Translations under genes and position numbers: made by a program
Assembly (NCBI GenBank): GCA_020628865.1
Contig: JAHDEJ010000022.1
Coordinates: forward strand, 48,710 to 92,525
Length of the DNA: 43,816 nt
Source of the DNA: Acidimicrobiales bacterium
Lineage (GTDB): Bacteria > Actinomycetota > Acidimicrobiia > Acidimicrobiales > SHLQ01
Direction: 5' to 3'
The notes under the pieces: generated by a model
The model's database searches: none
Seen by the model: the letters and a program-made list of their open reading frames with translations, nothing else
Told to the model about the DNA's origin: nothing
In this document: positions 24,832 to 32,774 of the stretch, one piece after another
Layout: each line of letters opens with the position of its first letter
Position numbering within the stretch: the first letter of the stretch is position 1

Positions 24832-25404
24832 TCAGTCCGTCATCCACTCCAGGAGCTGCACGGCCACGACGGTCGGCAGGGCTCGGGCACCGCCCACACG
24901 GCTCATGAGGAGCGAGCCTTCGAGGGCGGCGAGCATGGACCGGGCCGCGGTGTCGATGTCGAGGCCGGCTGTGAACTCGCCGGCGTCGATGCCCATGCGG
25001 ATCTGGGTGCGGAGCCAGGCGACCTGATCGGCGAAGAACTCCTCCACCTCGGCGCGGGGCAGTTCGCCGACGGCGTACCAGTCGGCGGCGACCGCGCCGC
25101 ACAGGCAGAGCTGGTTCTCGGCCGAGCGGCCGGTGAACAGGGCCGAGTAGCCGGTGATGCGGTCGGAGGCACGCCGGCCGGGCAGATCGTCTCGTTGGGC
25201 GGCGAACGCGGCCCGATAGCGGCGGGCGACTTCGGCGAGGAGGTCCTGCTTGGTGCGGAAGTGGTGATGGATGGAGGGCGCCTTGACGCCCAGGTCCTTG
25301 GCGAGATCGCCGTAGCTGAAACCGTTGACGCCGCGTTCCTGCACGAGGCGTGTTGCGCTTTCGACGATCTCTTCGCTCAGGTTGCGTCCGGACGGGCGGG
25401 CCAT
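24832..25404 (-). CDS. TetR-family transcriptional regulator
   Basis: A 190-residue repressor. The HTH runs to about residue 55 (GVNGFSYGDLAKDLGVKAPSIHHHFRTK). The ligand domain contains the cysteine pair QLCLCGAVAADW, which might make it responsive to thiol-reactive compounds (inference). The ATG at 25404 is preferred over GTG 25410, because TAGACT (25411-25416, minus strand) lies 6 nt upstream. It is divergent from a small membrane protein, with an inverted repeat between them, so autoregulation and control of that gene are likely. Confidence 0.88.
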   Translation of the reverse strand: MARPSGRNLSEEIVESATRLVQERGVNGFSYGDLAKDLGVKAPSIHHHFRTKQDLLAEVARRYRAAFAAQRDDLPGRRASDRITGYSALFTGRSAENQLCLCGAVAADWYAVGELPRAEVEEFFADQVAWLRTQIRMGIDAGEFTAGLDIDTAARSMLAALEGSLLMSRVGGARALPTVVAVQLLEWMTD

Positions 25405-25411
25405 GCCCACA

Positions 25412-25429
25412 GTCTACGGGGAGGTAGAC
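25412..25429. promoter_or_regulatory. Inverted repeat, probable TetR operator
   Basis: GTCTAC (25412-25417) and GTAGAC (25424-25429) are exact complements around GGGGAG. The left arm overlaps the TetR gene's -10 box, and the element lies upstream of the TAGGGT box (25454-25459) of the divergent gene. Confidence 0.55.
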
Positions 25430-25467
25430 ATCCGGTTCCGAGTGGACGTTCGGTAGGGTCTCGATTC

Positions 25468-26001
25468 GTGACCGAGACGGAGCACGATTCGGGCGAGCAG
25501 TCGTCGACCACACGAACCTTCATGGTGGTGACGATCGCCGCGGCGCTGGTGGCGTGGGACATCGGTTTCGACCTGGGTGCGTTCGAGACCGTGTCGTACC
25601 GGCGGGTGTTCACGGTGTTCGTGGTGTCGACCGTCGTGCTACTCACCACGTTCGTGCGCAACGACGAGACGCTGGCGACGTCGCCATTCAGCCGGGTGAT
25701 CCTGGGCTTGCCGCTCGCGTACCTCTTCGCCGACATGACGTTCCTGACCGTCTCGCAGAGCGTGGTGGACGCATTGAACCTGGCGATCATCGCAACGTTC
25801 CCGTGGACCCTCTACGTCATCGCCCGTCTTGTCGATCGGGACTATTTCAGCCTTCCCCGTCGGGAGCAGATCATTGCCGTCGTCGCCGTGCTGTTGATCG
25901 GCCTGGCCGGCCTGTACGTGGGCAACGGCCACGACCGCTTCCTGAGCTGCGACGACTTCGCCCGCAGCGGCGACTTCGTCCCCGACGACTGCACTCCCTG
26001 A
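25468..26001 (+). CDS. Small polytopic membrane protein, unknown function
   Basis: A 177-residue protein with four likely membrane helices (about 15-33, 42-62, 72-108 and 132-152). A hydrophilic N terminus and a C-terminal tail with two cysteines (SCDDFARSGDFVPDDCTP) flank them; the tail is probably outside. The GTG start lies 8 nt after TAGGGT (25454-25459). Not recognised as a named family. The divergent TetR gene and shared operator suggest that it is the regulated target, perhaps a minor membrane adaptation or export component. Confidence 0.75.
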   Translation: MTETEHDSGEQSSTTRTFMVVTIAAALVAWDIGFDLGAFETVSYRRVFTVFVVSTVVLLTTFVRNDETLATSPFSRVILGLPLAYLFADMTFLTVSQSVVDALNLAIIATFPWTLYVIARLVDRDYFSLPRREQIIAVVAVLLIGLAGLYVGNGHDRFLSCDDFARSGDFVPDDCTP

Positions 26002-26018
26002 CGCCGCCGATGGCGGCG
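26002..26018 (+). terminator. Short GC hairpin after the membrane protein gene
   Basis: CGCCGCC-GAT-GGCGGCG immediately follows the stop codon. There is no T run, so termination is only probable. Confidence 0.45.
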
Positions 26019-26130
26019 GTTCGAACATGTTGAGACGATCTGTGCCGTCGTTCGACTGGCGCGAGACCGTACAGGTGTGATTGGTTGAGTGTGTCGCTCG
26101 TCACGTGAGCGCCAGCAGGGGGACAATCGA

Positions 26131-26364
26131 ATGCCGATCGAGTCATCGGGCCACAGCGCGGGGAACCCCCGCCTGTATGAGCTCATTGCCGATTCACCAA
26201 AAGAGGGCGACAGCCCGACGGTGTGGGCCTGGCCGCAGTTCGTCGACTTCTTGAAGGTTGCCGGTCAGCCCGTGCAGGGGCCGTGGCCGCCGCATCAGGA
26301 GAAGCGTCCGGACCCGGATCCGGATGGGATGCCCCGGGCCGTGCCCGACCCCGAGGGCCAGTAG
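26131..26364 (+). CDS. Small hypothetical protein upstream of coxM
   Basis: A 77-residue soluble, Pro/Asp-rich protein (NPRLYELIADSPKEGDS, VWAWPQFVDFLKVAG, then a DPDPDGMPRAVPDPEGQ tail). AGGGGGA lies upstream of the ATG. It is 60 bp ahead of coxM in the same direction and may be the first gene of the CO dehydrogenase operon. It is not recognised; the tryptophan-containing core suggests a real fold rather than noise. Confidence 0.5.
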   Translation: MPIESSGHSAGNPRLYELIADSPKEGDSPTVWAWPQFVDFLKVAGQPVQGPWPPHQEKRPDPDPDGMPRAVPDPEGQ

Positions 26365-26424
26365 CCCGCGTTCGCCGCTCGATTCATTCGCACGTCAGCC
26401 ATTCGCAGAACAGGAACCCGGACC

Positions 26425-27297
26425 ATGTATCCATCCCGCTTTCAGTACGAAGCGCCAACGACTCTCGCTGAGGCGATCGCCATCCTTGCGGCGAACGACG
26501 ATGCGAAGGTGTTGGCCGGCGGCCAGAGCCTCATTCCGATGATGAAGCTTCGGTTCGCCAGCCCGGCCACGTTGGTCGACATCAACAACATCCCGGGTCT
26601 CGACTTTCACGGGGCCGACGCCGACGGCACCTACCGCATCGGCGCCTTGTGCCGGCATGCGCACCTGGAGAAGTCGACGACGTTGGCTGAGCATCAGCCG
26701 CTGCTCGCTTCGTGTGCGCCGCTGGTGGCGGATCCGATCGTGCGGACACGGGGCACGTTCGTCGGGTCGGTGTGTCACGCCGACCCGCAGGGCGATTGGG
26801 CGTCGTGCATGGTGGCGCTCGATGGTTCGATCACGGCGGTGGGGCCGAACGGCAAGCGTTCGATTCCGGTGAAGGAATTCGTGGCCGGGCCGTTCACGAC
26901 GGTGCTGGCGAAGGACGAGATTGCGATCGAGGGGGTGATCGCTCCGGCGAAGGGAACCCGGGCCGGCGGTTACCTGAAGCTCGAACGGCGGGTGGGCGAC
27001 TTCGCCACCGCCGGTGTGGCGATTGCCCTGGACATGTCGGGCGGTGTGGTCACGAACGCCGGCATCGGCCTGACGGGCGTGGGTGCGCAAACGGTCGACG
27101 CGGCGGACGCGGCAGCGGCGCTGATCGGCTCGAGCCTGGACCCGGATGCGATCGAGCAGGCGGCGACTCTGGCGGCTGAGGTGTCGAAGCCCCGGTCGGA
27201 TCATCGGGGAAGCGCGAGCTACAAGCGGCACATCGTGTCCACGTTCGTGACCCGAATTCTTGGCAACGTCCAACGAGCAGAAATGCAGGTGGCCTGA
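26425..27297 (+). CDS. coxM: CO dehydrogenase medium subunit (FAD)
   Basis: A 290-residue flavoprotein that passes electrons from the CoxS iron-sulfur clusters to the quinone side. FAD-binding segments are AGGQSLIPMMKLRFASP (about 32-48) and TRGTFVGSVCHADPQGDW (about 108-125). The C-terminal half has the CO_deh_flav_C fold. AGGAA lies upstream of the ATG. Gene order coxM-coxS-coxL is the usual order of form I clusters. The stop is 1 bp from the coxS start, so the two are coupled. Confidence 0.93.
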   Translation: MYPSRFQYEAPTTLAEAIAILAANDDAKVLAGGQSLIPMMKLRFASPATLVDINNIPGLDFHGADADGTYRIGALCRHAHLEKSTTLAEHQPLLASCAPLVADPIVRTRGTFVGSVCHADPQGDWASCMVALDGSITAVGPNGKRSIPVKEFVAGPFTTVLAKDEIAIEGVIAPAKGTRAGGYLKLERRVGDFATAGVAIALDMSGGVVTNAGIGLTGVGAQTVDAADAAAALIGSSLDPDAIEQAATLAAEVSKPRSDHRGSASYKRHIVSTFVTRILGNVQRAEMQVA

Positions 27298-27298
27298 C

Positions 27299-27823
27299 AT
27301 GACGAGCCTCTTCGAAGAAGTCCCGGTCTCGATCGATGGAGACATCCCGACGACGCGGGTGGAGGTGAAGGTCAACGGTGAACGTCGGGCGGCCGAGATC
27401 GAGCCTCGACTGCTGTTGGCGCACCTGTTGCGCAACGGCTTCAAGCTGACGGGTACACACACCGGTTGCGACACGACGAACTGCGGGGCCTGCACAGTGC
27501 TGTTGGACGGCGAGCCGGTGAAGAGCTGCACGGTGTTCGCGGTACAGGCCAACGGCCACGAGGTCACCACCGTGGAGGGGCTGGCCAGCTCGGAGCAGTT
27601 GCATCCGGTGCAGGAGGGCTTCAAGGACGAGCACGGCCTGCAGTGCGGGTTCTGCACGCCGGGCATGATGCTCAGCGCGGTGGCGCTGCTGAACGAGAAC
27701 GACAATCCGACCGAGGACGAAGTGCGCTGGGCGCTGTCGGGGAACCTGTGCCGCTGCACGGGGTATCAGAACATCGTGAAGGCCGTCATTTGGGCCGGCG
27801 CCAAGATGCGGGGAGAAGCCTGA
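27299..27823 (+). CDS. coxS: CO dehydrogenase small subunit (2Fe-2S)
   Basis: A 174-residue protein with two [2Fe-2S] domains. The N-terminal plant-ferredoxin-type cluster uses CDTTNCGACTVLLDG plus a following Cys (SCTVFAV). The C-terminal helical domain has CGFCTPGMM and CRCTGYQNI. An extra N-terminal segment of about 20 residues precedes the usual start of the family; the position one base after the coxM stop supports it. It carries electrons from the molybdenum site in CoxL to FAD in CoxM. Confidence 0.94.
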   Translation: MTSLFEEVPVSIDGDIPTTRVEVKVNGERRAAEIEPRLLLAHLLRNGFKLTGTHTGCDTTNCGACTVLLDGEPVKSCTVFAVQANGHEVTTVEGLASSEQLHPVQEGFKDEHGLQCGFCTPGMMLSAVALLNENDNPTEDEVRWALSGNLCRCTGYQNIVKAVIWAGAKMRGEA

Positions 27824-27824
27824 T

Positions 27825-30209
27825 ATGGCACTTGATGAAGTGAAGATCGGTGGCCTGGGGGCCAGCCGTCGCCGGGTCGAGGACAACCGGTTCATTCGGG
27901 GCAAGGGCAACTACGTCGACGACGTGGTGCTGCCCGGCATGCTCTACATGGAGATCCTGCGCAGCCCGTTGGCGCACGCGAAGATCAACTCGATCGATAC
28001 GAGCGCGGCGTATGCCATTCCGGGTGTTCGCATGGTGATGACGGGCGAGATGATGGCGGCCCGCAACCTGGCGTGGATGCCGACGCTGTCGTACGACACG
28101 CAGGCCGTGTTGGCGACGGACAAGGTCCGTTTCCAGGGGCAGGAAGTGTGCGCGGTCATTGCGGACGATCCGTACATCGCTCGTGATGGTGTCGAAGCGA
28201 TCATCGTGGACTACGAGCCGCTGCCGCCGATCGTCAACCCGGAGCAGGCGATGGCGGCGGATGCGCCGTTGATCCGCAACGACAAGGTCGGCCAGGACAA
28301 CAACGTGATCTTCGATTGGGAGGTCGGCGATCGGGAGGGCACGGATCGGGCGTTCGCCGAGGCGGACAAGGTCTCCGAGATCTCGATGCACTACCCGCGG
28401 TCGCATCCCTCCCCCATCGAGGCGTGCGGTTCGATCGCCGATTACGACCGGTCCACGTCGAAGCTGACCGTGTACATGACGTCGCAGGCGCCGCACATCG
28501 TGCGGGCGGCGGTGTCGCTGGTGGCGGAGATTCCGGAGCACATGATTCGGATCATCGCTCCGGATCTCGGTGGCGGGTTCGGCAACAAGGTGCCGGTGTA
28601 TCCGGGTTACGTGATTTCGATTCTGGCGTCGATCCTGCTGGAGAAGCCGGTCAAGTGGATCGAGGACAAGACCGGCAACCTGATTTCCACCGGCTTCGGG
28701 CGTGACGTCTACCTGAAGGGTGAGATGGCGTTGCGCAACGACGGCAAGATCCTGGGTGTGCGCATGCACACCGATTCGGATCATGGCGCGTTCTTCAGCG
28801 ATGCGCAGCCGTCGAAGTTCAAGATCGGCCTGATGCATTCGACGTTCGCCTGTTACGACGTGCCGTCGGCGCATCTGACGGCTCGGGGCGTGTACACGAA
28901 CAAGGCGCCGGGTGGTGTGGCGTATCGCTGTTCGTTCCGGGTGACGGAGGCCATGTACTTCCAGGAGCGCATGGTGCAGGCTGCGGCCGACGATCTGGGG
29001 ATGGATCAGGCGGAGTTCCGCCGGGTGAACCTGGTGAAGGACGACGACTTCCCGAAGCGCACGCCGTTCGGGTTCCTGACGGATTCGGGCCAGTACGAGA
29101 AGTGTTTGCAGATCGGCCTCGATGCCATCGGCTACGACGACTTCAAGAAGGAGCAGGAGGAGGCCCGCAAGCGGGGCCGCCTGCTGGGTATCGGCATCTC
29201 GACGATGACGGAGCCGTTGGGTGCCGGCAACAGTCGGGAGTACGACATCCTCGGCATCAAGATGTTCGACTCGGCCGAGCTGCGGGTCCACATGACCGGC
29301 AAGGCGATCCTCCGGACCGGAGCGAAGACGCAAGGCCAGGGCCACGAGACCACGTGGGCGCAGATCGTCGCCCACGAGCTCGGCATTCCGGCCGAGGACA
29401 TCATCGTCGAAGAGGGCGACACCGATACCGCCCCGTTCGGCATGGGCACCTACGCCTCTCGCTCCACTCCGGTGGCGGGCGCGGCGGTGAGCATGGTGAG
29501 CCGCAAGATCCGGGCGAAGGCCCGGAAGATCGCGGCGCATCTGCTCGAGGTGAGCGACGAGGACATCGAGTGGGAGCTCGGCCGGTTCTATGTGCGGGGT
29601 GCGCAGGATCGTGGGGTCACGATTCAGGAGTGCGCCATGGCGGCGTACAGCAACGTGCCCGACGGCATGGAGCCGGGCCTCGAGAACAACGCCTACTACG
29701 ACCCGCCCAACCTCACGTGGCCGTTCGCCTGCTACATCGCCACGGTCGAGGTGGACCCGGAGACGGGCGTGTGGGACGTGCTGCGCCTGGTGGCGGTTGA
29801 CGACTGCGGTGTGCGCATCAACCCGATGATCGTCGAAGGGCAGATCATGGGTGGCCTCACCGAGGCGTATGCGATGGCGAACATGCAGTTCATCACGTTC
29901 GACGAGGACGGCAACTGCGTCGGTTCGAACTACATGGACTACCTGCTGCCGACCGCCTGGGAGACGCCGGGCTTCGAGCTGCACGAAGTGGTCACCCCGT
30001 GCCCGCATCATCCGATTGGCGCCAAGGGCATCGGCGAGTGCGCCACGGTGGGCGGCCCGGCCGCCTTCGTGAACGCCGTGATGGATGCGCTGAAGCACAC
30101 GGGTGTCCGCAACATCGACATGCCGCTCCTCCCGGATCGGGTGTACGAGGCGGTCCAGACCGGCAACGACATCAGCGGCATGCCGCCGGTGAAGACGACG
30201 GACGAGTGA
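27825..30209 (+). CDS. coxL: Form I CO dehydrogenase large subunit (Mo-Cu)
   Basis: A 794-residue molybdopterin subunit of aerobic CO dehydrogenase. The form I active-site loop AYRCSFR is intact, with the copper-binding cysteine at residue 369 (codon 28929-28931); form II proteins have AYRGAGR. Molybdopterin-binding segments such as DLGGGFGNKVP, GQGHETTWAQ and GAKGIGECATVGGPAAFVNAV are present. It oxidises CO to CO2, which in actinobacteria supplies energy from trace atmospheric CO. It begins 1 bp after coxS and is followed by maturation and membrane genes. Full length and undamaged. Confidence 0.95.
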   Translation: MALDEVKIGGLGASRRRVEDNRFIRGKGNYVDDVVLPGMLYMEILRSPLAHAKINSIDTSAAYAIPGVRMVMTGEMMAARNLAWMPTLSYDTQAVLATDKVRFQGQEVCAVIADDPYIARDGVEAIIVDYEPLPPIVNPEQAMAADAPLIRNDKVGQDNNVIFDWEVGDREGTDRAFAEADKVSEISMHYPRSHPSPIEACGSIADYDRSTSKLTVYMTSQAPHIVRAAVSLVAEIPEHMIRIIAPDLGGGFGNKVPVYPGYVISILASILLEKPVKWIEDKTGNLISTGFGRDVYLKGEMALRNDGKILGVRMHTDSDHGAFFSDAQPSKFKIGLMHSTFACYDVPSAHLTARGVYTNKAPGGVAYRCSFRVTEAMYFQERMVQAAADDLGMDQAEFRRVNLVKDDDFPKRTPFGFLTDSGQYEKCLQIGLDAIGYDDFKKEQEEARKRGRLLGIGISTMTEPLGAGNSREYDILGIKMFDSAELRVHMTGKAILRTGAKTQGQGHETTWAQIVAHELGIPAEDIIVEEGDTDTAPFGMGTYASRSTPVAGAAVSMVSRKIRAKARKIAAHLLEVSDEDIEWELGRFYVRGAQDRGVTIQECAMAAYSNVPDGMEPGLENNAYYDPPNLTWPFACYIATVEVDPETGVWDVLRLVAVDDCGVRINPMIVEGQIMGGLTEAYAMANMQFITFDEDGNCVGSNYMDYLLPTAWETPGFELHEVVTPCPHHPIGAKGIGECATVGGPAAFVNAVMDALKHTGVRNIDMPLLPDRVYEAVQTGNDISGMPPVKTTDE

Positions 30210-30216
30210 GCTGACG

Positions 30217-31143
30217 ATGGATTTGAGCCGTGCCGTCGAGGGTTGGGGTGTGCTGGAGCGCGCCGTCGACCTGGCGCGGCGCGGCGAGCCGTTCGTGCTC
30301 GCCACCGTCGTGTGGCGGGAGGGTCCGAGCTCGGGTCAGCACGGCAGCCGGGCCATCTACACGGCAGCCGGCGAGATGTACGGCTGGATCGGTGGCGCCT
30401 GCGCCGAGCCGGTGTTCAAGCGTGAGGCCGTCAAGACGTTGCAGGCCGGCGTGCCACGGCTGTTGGCTCTGGGGGCGAGCGAGCGCTTCGGCGATCTGCC
30501 ACAGGGAACGATGGCGGTGGAGATGTCGTGCCAGAGCGAGGGTGCCCTGCAGATCTATTTGGAGCCGGTGATGTCGATGCCTCATCTCGTGATCGTCGGC
30601 GATTCGCCGATGGCCCAGACGCTGTCCGAGCAGGCGTCCCAGCTGGACTGGAACGTGGAGCTGGTGGGCGGGCCGGACTTTGGCGAAGGCCTGTTGTCCA
30701 GCCATTCGGTCGTGGTGATCGCCACGCAGGGCCACGGCGATGAAGACATCCTCACCGCTGCGCTGAAGGCGGCACCCGCCTATGTGGGTGTGGTGGCGTC
30801 GGCGAAGCGGGGCGAGGCGATTCGTTCGTTCCTCGCCACCCAGTCGATCGATGAAGCGCAACTCCATGCGCTGCGCATTCCGGCCGGGCTGGACCTTGGC
30901 AGCACCACGCACAAGGAGATGGCGGTCGCCATCCTGGCCGAGCTGGTGCAGCGCCGGGCGGCCGGCGAGTTCACGGGTGCCGTCGAGGTGCAGGCACCAA
31001 AGATCGAAACGGCCATCGACCCCATCTGCGGGATGACGGTGGACGCGGTCGACACGAGCCATCCGCTCGATGTCGGCGACGAGACGTACTACTTCTGCTG
31101 TCCGGGTTGCCGGGCGGCCTTCGAAAGCCAACAGGGGGCCTGA
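30217..31143 (+). CDS. XdhC/CoxF-family maturation factor fused to a YHS domain
   Basis: A 308-residue protein. The N-terminal XdhC domain (PFVLATVVWREGPSSGQHGSRAIY, GWIGGACAEP) and the Rossmann-like XdhC_C domain (HLVIVGDSPMAQTLSEQA, RIPAGLDLGSTTHKEMAVAILAEL) match factors that bind molybdenum cofactor and insert its sulfido group. The last 41 residues form a YHS domain (DPICGMTV, then YYFCCPGCRAAFE), a small metal-binding module often linked to copper. In CO dehydrogenase the active site needs both S and Cu, so the fusion may join the two steps (inference). It overlaps coxG by 1 bp (TGATG). No coxD or coxE homologs are in the window. Confidence 0.85.
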   Translation: MDLSRAVEGWGVLERAVDLARRGEPFVLATVVWREGPSSGQHGSRAIYTAAGEMYGWIGGACAEPVFKREAVKTLQAGVPRLLALGASERFGDLPQGTMAVEMSCQSEGALQIYLEPVMSMPHLVIVGDSPMAQTLSEQASQLDWNVELVGGPDFGEGLLSSHSVVVIATQGHGDEDILTAALKAAPAYVGVVASAKRGEAIRSFLATQSIDEAQLHALRIPAGLDLGSTTHKEMAVAILAELVQRRAAGEFTGAVEVQAPKIETAIDPICGMTVDAVDTSHPLDVGDETYYFCCPGCRAAFESQQGA

Positions 31144-31736
31144 TGCTCATAACTGACGAGTTCGAAGTCGACCATCCCATTTCACGGGTGTGGGAGTTCT
31201 TCGAGGACATTCCCGGAGTGGCCAAGTGCCTGCCGGGCACCGAGTTGAACGAGGAGATCGGCCCCGACCATTACGGCGGCGGCGTGGTGATCGGCCTCGG
31301 TCCGGTGAAGTTGGAGTTCGACGGGAACGCCAAGATCCTCGAGCGCAACGTGGACGATCGCACGATCAAGATCGATGCGGCCGGCGCAGAGAAGAAGGGT
31401 CGGGGTCAGGCGCAGATGATGGTCGACGCCGGCCTCGCCGAAACCGCCGGCGGCACCAAAGTGAGCGTGGCCATGGACCTCAACCTGTCGGGCGCCGCCG
31501 CCCAATACGGGCGAGGCCTGGTGAGCGACGTGACCGCCGTGCTGCTGAAGGACTTCGCCGGCAACGCCGAGGCTCGCCTCGATGCGATCGCCGAAGGCCG
31601 CAACCCGGACGACGTGCAGGCGACGAGCTCGTCGCCGAGCGGCTTCGCCATCGGCCTGTCGGCCGCCAAGTTGGCGCTGGCCCGGGTGTTCCGCCGGTTC
31701 TTCGCCCCGTACGACCCTGCGACTGTTGGGAGCTGA
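31143..31736 (+). CDS. coxG: CoxG, SRPBCC quinone-linked accessory protein
   Basis: A 197-residue SRPBCC protein starting MLITDEFEVDHPISRVWEFFEDIPGVAKCLPG, the standard CoxG opening. A conserved GLGPVKLEFDG strand and a GRGLVSDVTAVLLKDFAGN helix follow. The C-terminal 40 residues (GFAIGLSAAKLALARVFRRFF) are amphipathic and probably touch the membrane. CoxG is known to recruit CO dehydrogenase to the membrane and to supply menaquinone. The start overlaps the preceding stop; the stop is 2 bp before the first of five small membrane genes. Confidence 0.9.
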   Translation: MLITDEFEVDHPISRVWEFFEDIPGVAKCLPGTELNEEIGPDHYGGGVVIGLGPVKLEFDGNAKILERNVDDRTIKIDAAGAEKKGRGQAQMMVDAGLAETAGGTKVSVAMDLNLSGAAAQYGRGLVSDVTAVLLKDFAGNAEARLDAIAEGRNPDDVQATSSSPSGFAIGLSAAKLALARVFRRFFAPYDPATVGS

Positions 31737-31738
31737 TC

Positions 31739-31993
31739 ATGTTGTGGTGGATTGGAAACATCCTGTTGTTGGTGGCGGCTCTGGTGGCGGTTGCGCTGCT
31801 GAGCCGGCTGCTGGGTGCGGTGGAACGCATCCGCAAGGCGAGTGACGACATCCTGGCCGGCGGCGTTGCCGCCATCGGCCAGCTGGACTCGACGCCCGAC
31901 CTGTTGGCCCAAACCGATTCGACCGTTGCCGACGTGGCCGATGGCGCTGTGCGCTACGCCGGGTCGGTCGCCAAGTTGCTTCCGCCGGAATAG
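31739..31993 (+). CDS. Small single-pass membrane protein 1 of 5, cox operon
   Basis: An 84-residue protein: a short start MLWW, one membrane helix (about 4-24, LLLVAALVAVALLSRLL), then a helical tail ERIRKASDDILAGGVAAIG and LLAQTDSTVADVADG. It starts 2 bp after coxG. The tail pattern (basic residue after the helix, Ile and Leu spaced for a coiled coil, then a Thr/Asp-rich turn) recurs in the next four genes. I do not recognise it as a named family; a membrane-anchored helper of the CO dehydrogenase-CoxG complex is a reasonable guess from context. Confidence 0.72.
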   Translation: MLWWIGNILLLVAALVAVALLSRLLGAVERIRKASDDILAGGVAAIGQLDSTPDLLAQTDSTVADVADGAVRYAGSVAKLLPPE

Positions 31994-32005
31994 AGGAGAA
32001 GACAC

Positions 32006-32233
32006 ATGCCATTTGTTGCCTGGGTGACGTTGATTCTCGCCTTCCTCATCATCTTCTTCGCCGCCGTCGGCCTGTTCCGGGTGGTGCTCCACCTGAAGTC
32101 GGTCGACTCGACGCTCGAGGCGCTGACCGGAGGTGTGGGCGTGATCGCCGACAAGACCTCGACGGTGCCGTCGGTGGTCGATTCGGTGAACGCAAACCTG
32201 AAGCCCGTTCGAGACTTCGCAGAGGGGATCTGA
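32006..32233 (+). CDS. Small single-pass membrane protein 2 of 5, cox operon
   Basis: A 75-residue protein: an N-terminal helix (about 3-25, WVTLILAFLIIFFAAVGLF), then HLKSVDSTLEALTGGVGVIA and a VPSVVDSVNANLKPVRDF tail. A strong ribosome site, GAGGAG, lies 7 nt upstream. The tail shares the helix-Gly-Thr-helix layout of its neighbours and looks DUF948-like in general shape (one helix, then a heptad-patterned soluble part), but the resemblance is by eye only. It is 12 bp after gene 1 and 2 bp before gene 3. Confidence 0.72.
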   Translation: MPFVAWVTLILAFLIIFFAAVGLFRVVLHLKSVDSTLEALTGGVGVIADKTSTVPSVVDSVNANLKPVRDFAEGI

Positions 32234-32235
32234 CC

Positions 32236-32484
32236 ATGCTGCTTGCCACTGGATGGACCATCGGTTTCTGGATCGGAAGCATCGTCGTGTTGGCCGTGGT
32301 GGCCCTCGTCGTACCGATCCTCATGCTCGCCCGTTCGATCGGGAACCGGGCGTCGGACATCAATGCCTCGTTGGAGCAGTCGGTGACGAACACCGCTGCG
32401 CTGGCGGGCCTGCAAACCACGATCGACTCTGCGAGTGCGATCACGGACGGATTGGCTCGGGGTCGAGCCAAGTTGGGGGGTTGA
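32236..32484 (+). CDS. Small single-pass membrane protein 3 of 5, cox operon
   Basis: An 82-residue protein: a membrane helix at about 9-32 (FWIGSIVVLAVVALVVPILML), a basic step ARSIGNR, then ASDINASLEQSVTNTAAL and TTIDSASAITDGL. The SDIN element is closest to the SDDI of gene 1, and the NT turn to that of gene 4. It is joined to its neighbours by 2-bp gaps on both sides. Confidence 0.72.
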   Translation: MLLATGWTIGFWIGSIVVLAVVALVVPILMLARSIGNRASDINASLEQSVTNTAALAGLQTTIDSASAITDGLARGRAKLGG

Positions 32485-32486
32485 TC

Positions 32487-32774
32487 ATGCTGCTTGCACT
32501 GACGGAACGGAACGAGGAGCTGTGGTGGATTGCCATCGTCCTCGGGTTCGTGGTGATCGTTGCGGTGGTGGCCTTGTTGTCGCTGCTGGTGGTGTTCGTT
32601 CGCACGATCGAACAGCGGGTCACGACCATCAAGGCCACGCTGGAAGCGGCGGCCGCCAACACCGACGACACGAAGCTCATCGGTGAAACGGCCCTCGGAG
32701 TCGAGGGTGTGTTGAACGAAGGCCTGAACCATCACCTGTTCTTGGGCCGTGTGCTGGAGAAGGTGCGCTCATGA
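32487..32774 (+). CDS. Small single-pass membrane protein 4 of 5, cox operon
   Basis: A 95-residue protein: a short hydrophilic N terminus (MLLALTERNEELWW), a membrane helix at about 14-37, then RTIEQRVTTIKATLEAAAANTDD and a helical tail (GVEGVLNEGLNHHLFLGRVLEKVRS) with two adjacent histidines. Its stop overlaps the start of gene 5 (ATGA), so the two are translationally coupled. Orientation is probably N-out with the tail inside, by the positive-inside rule. Confidence 0.72.
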   Translation: MLLALTERNEELWWIAIVLGFVVIVAVVALLSLLVVFVRTIEQRVTTIKATLEAAAANTDDTKLIGETALGVEGVLNEGLNHHLFLGRVLEKVRS

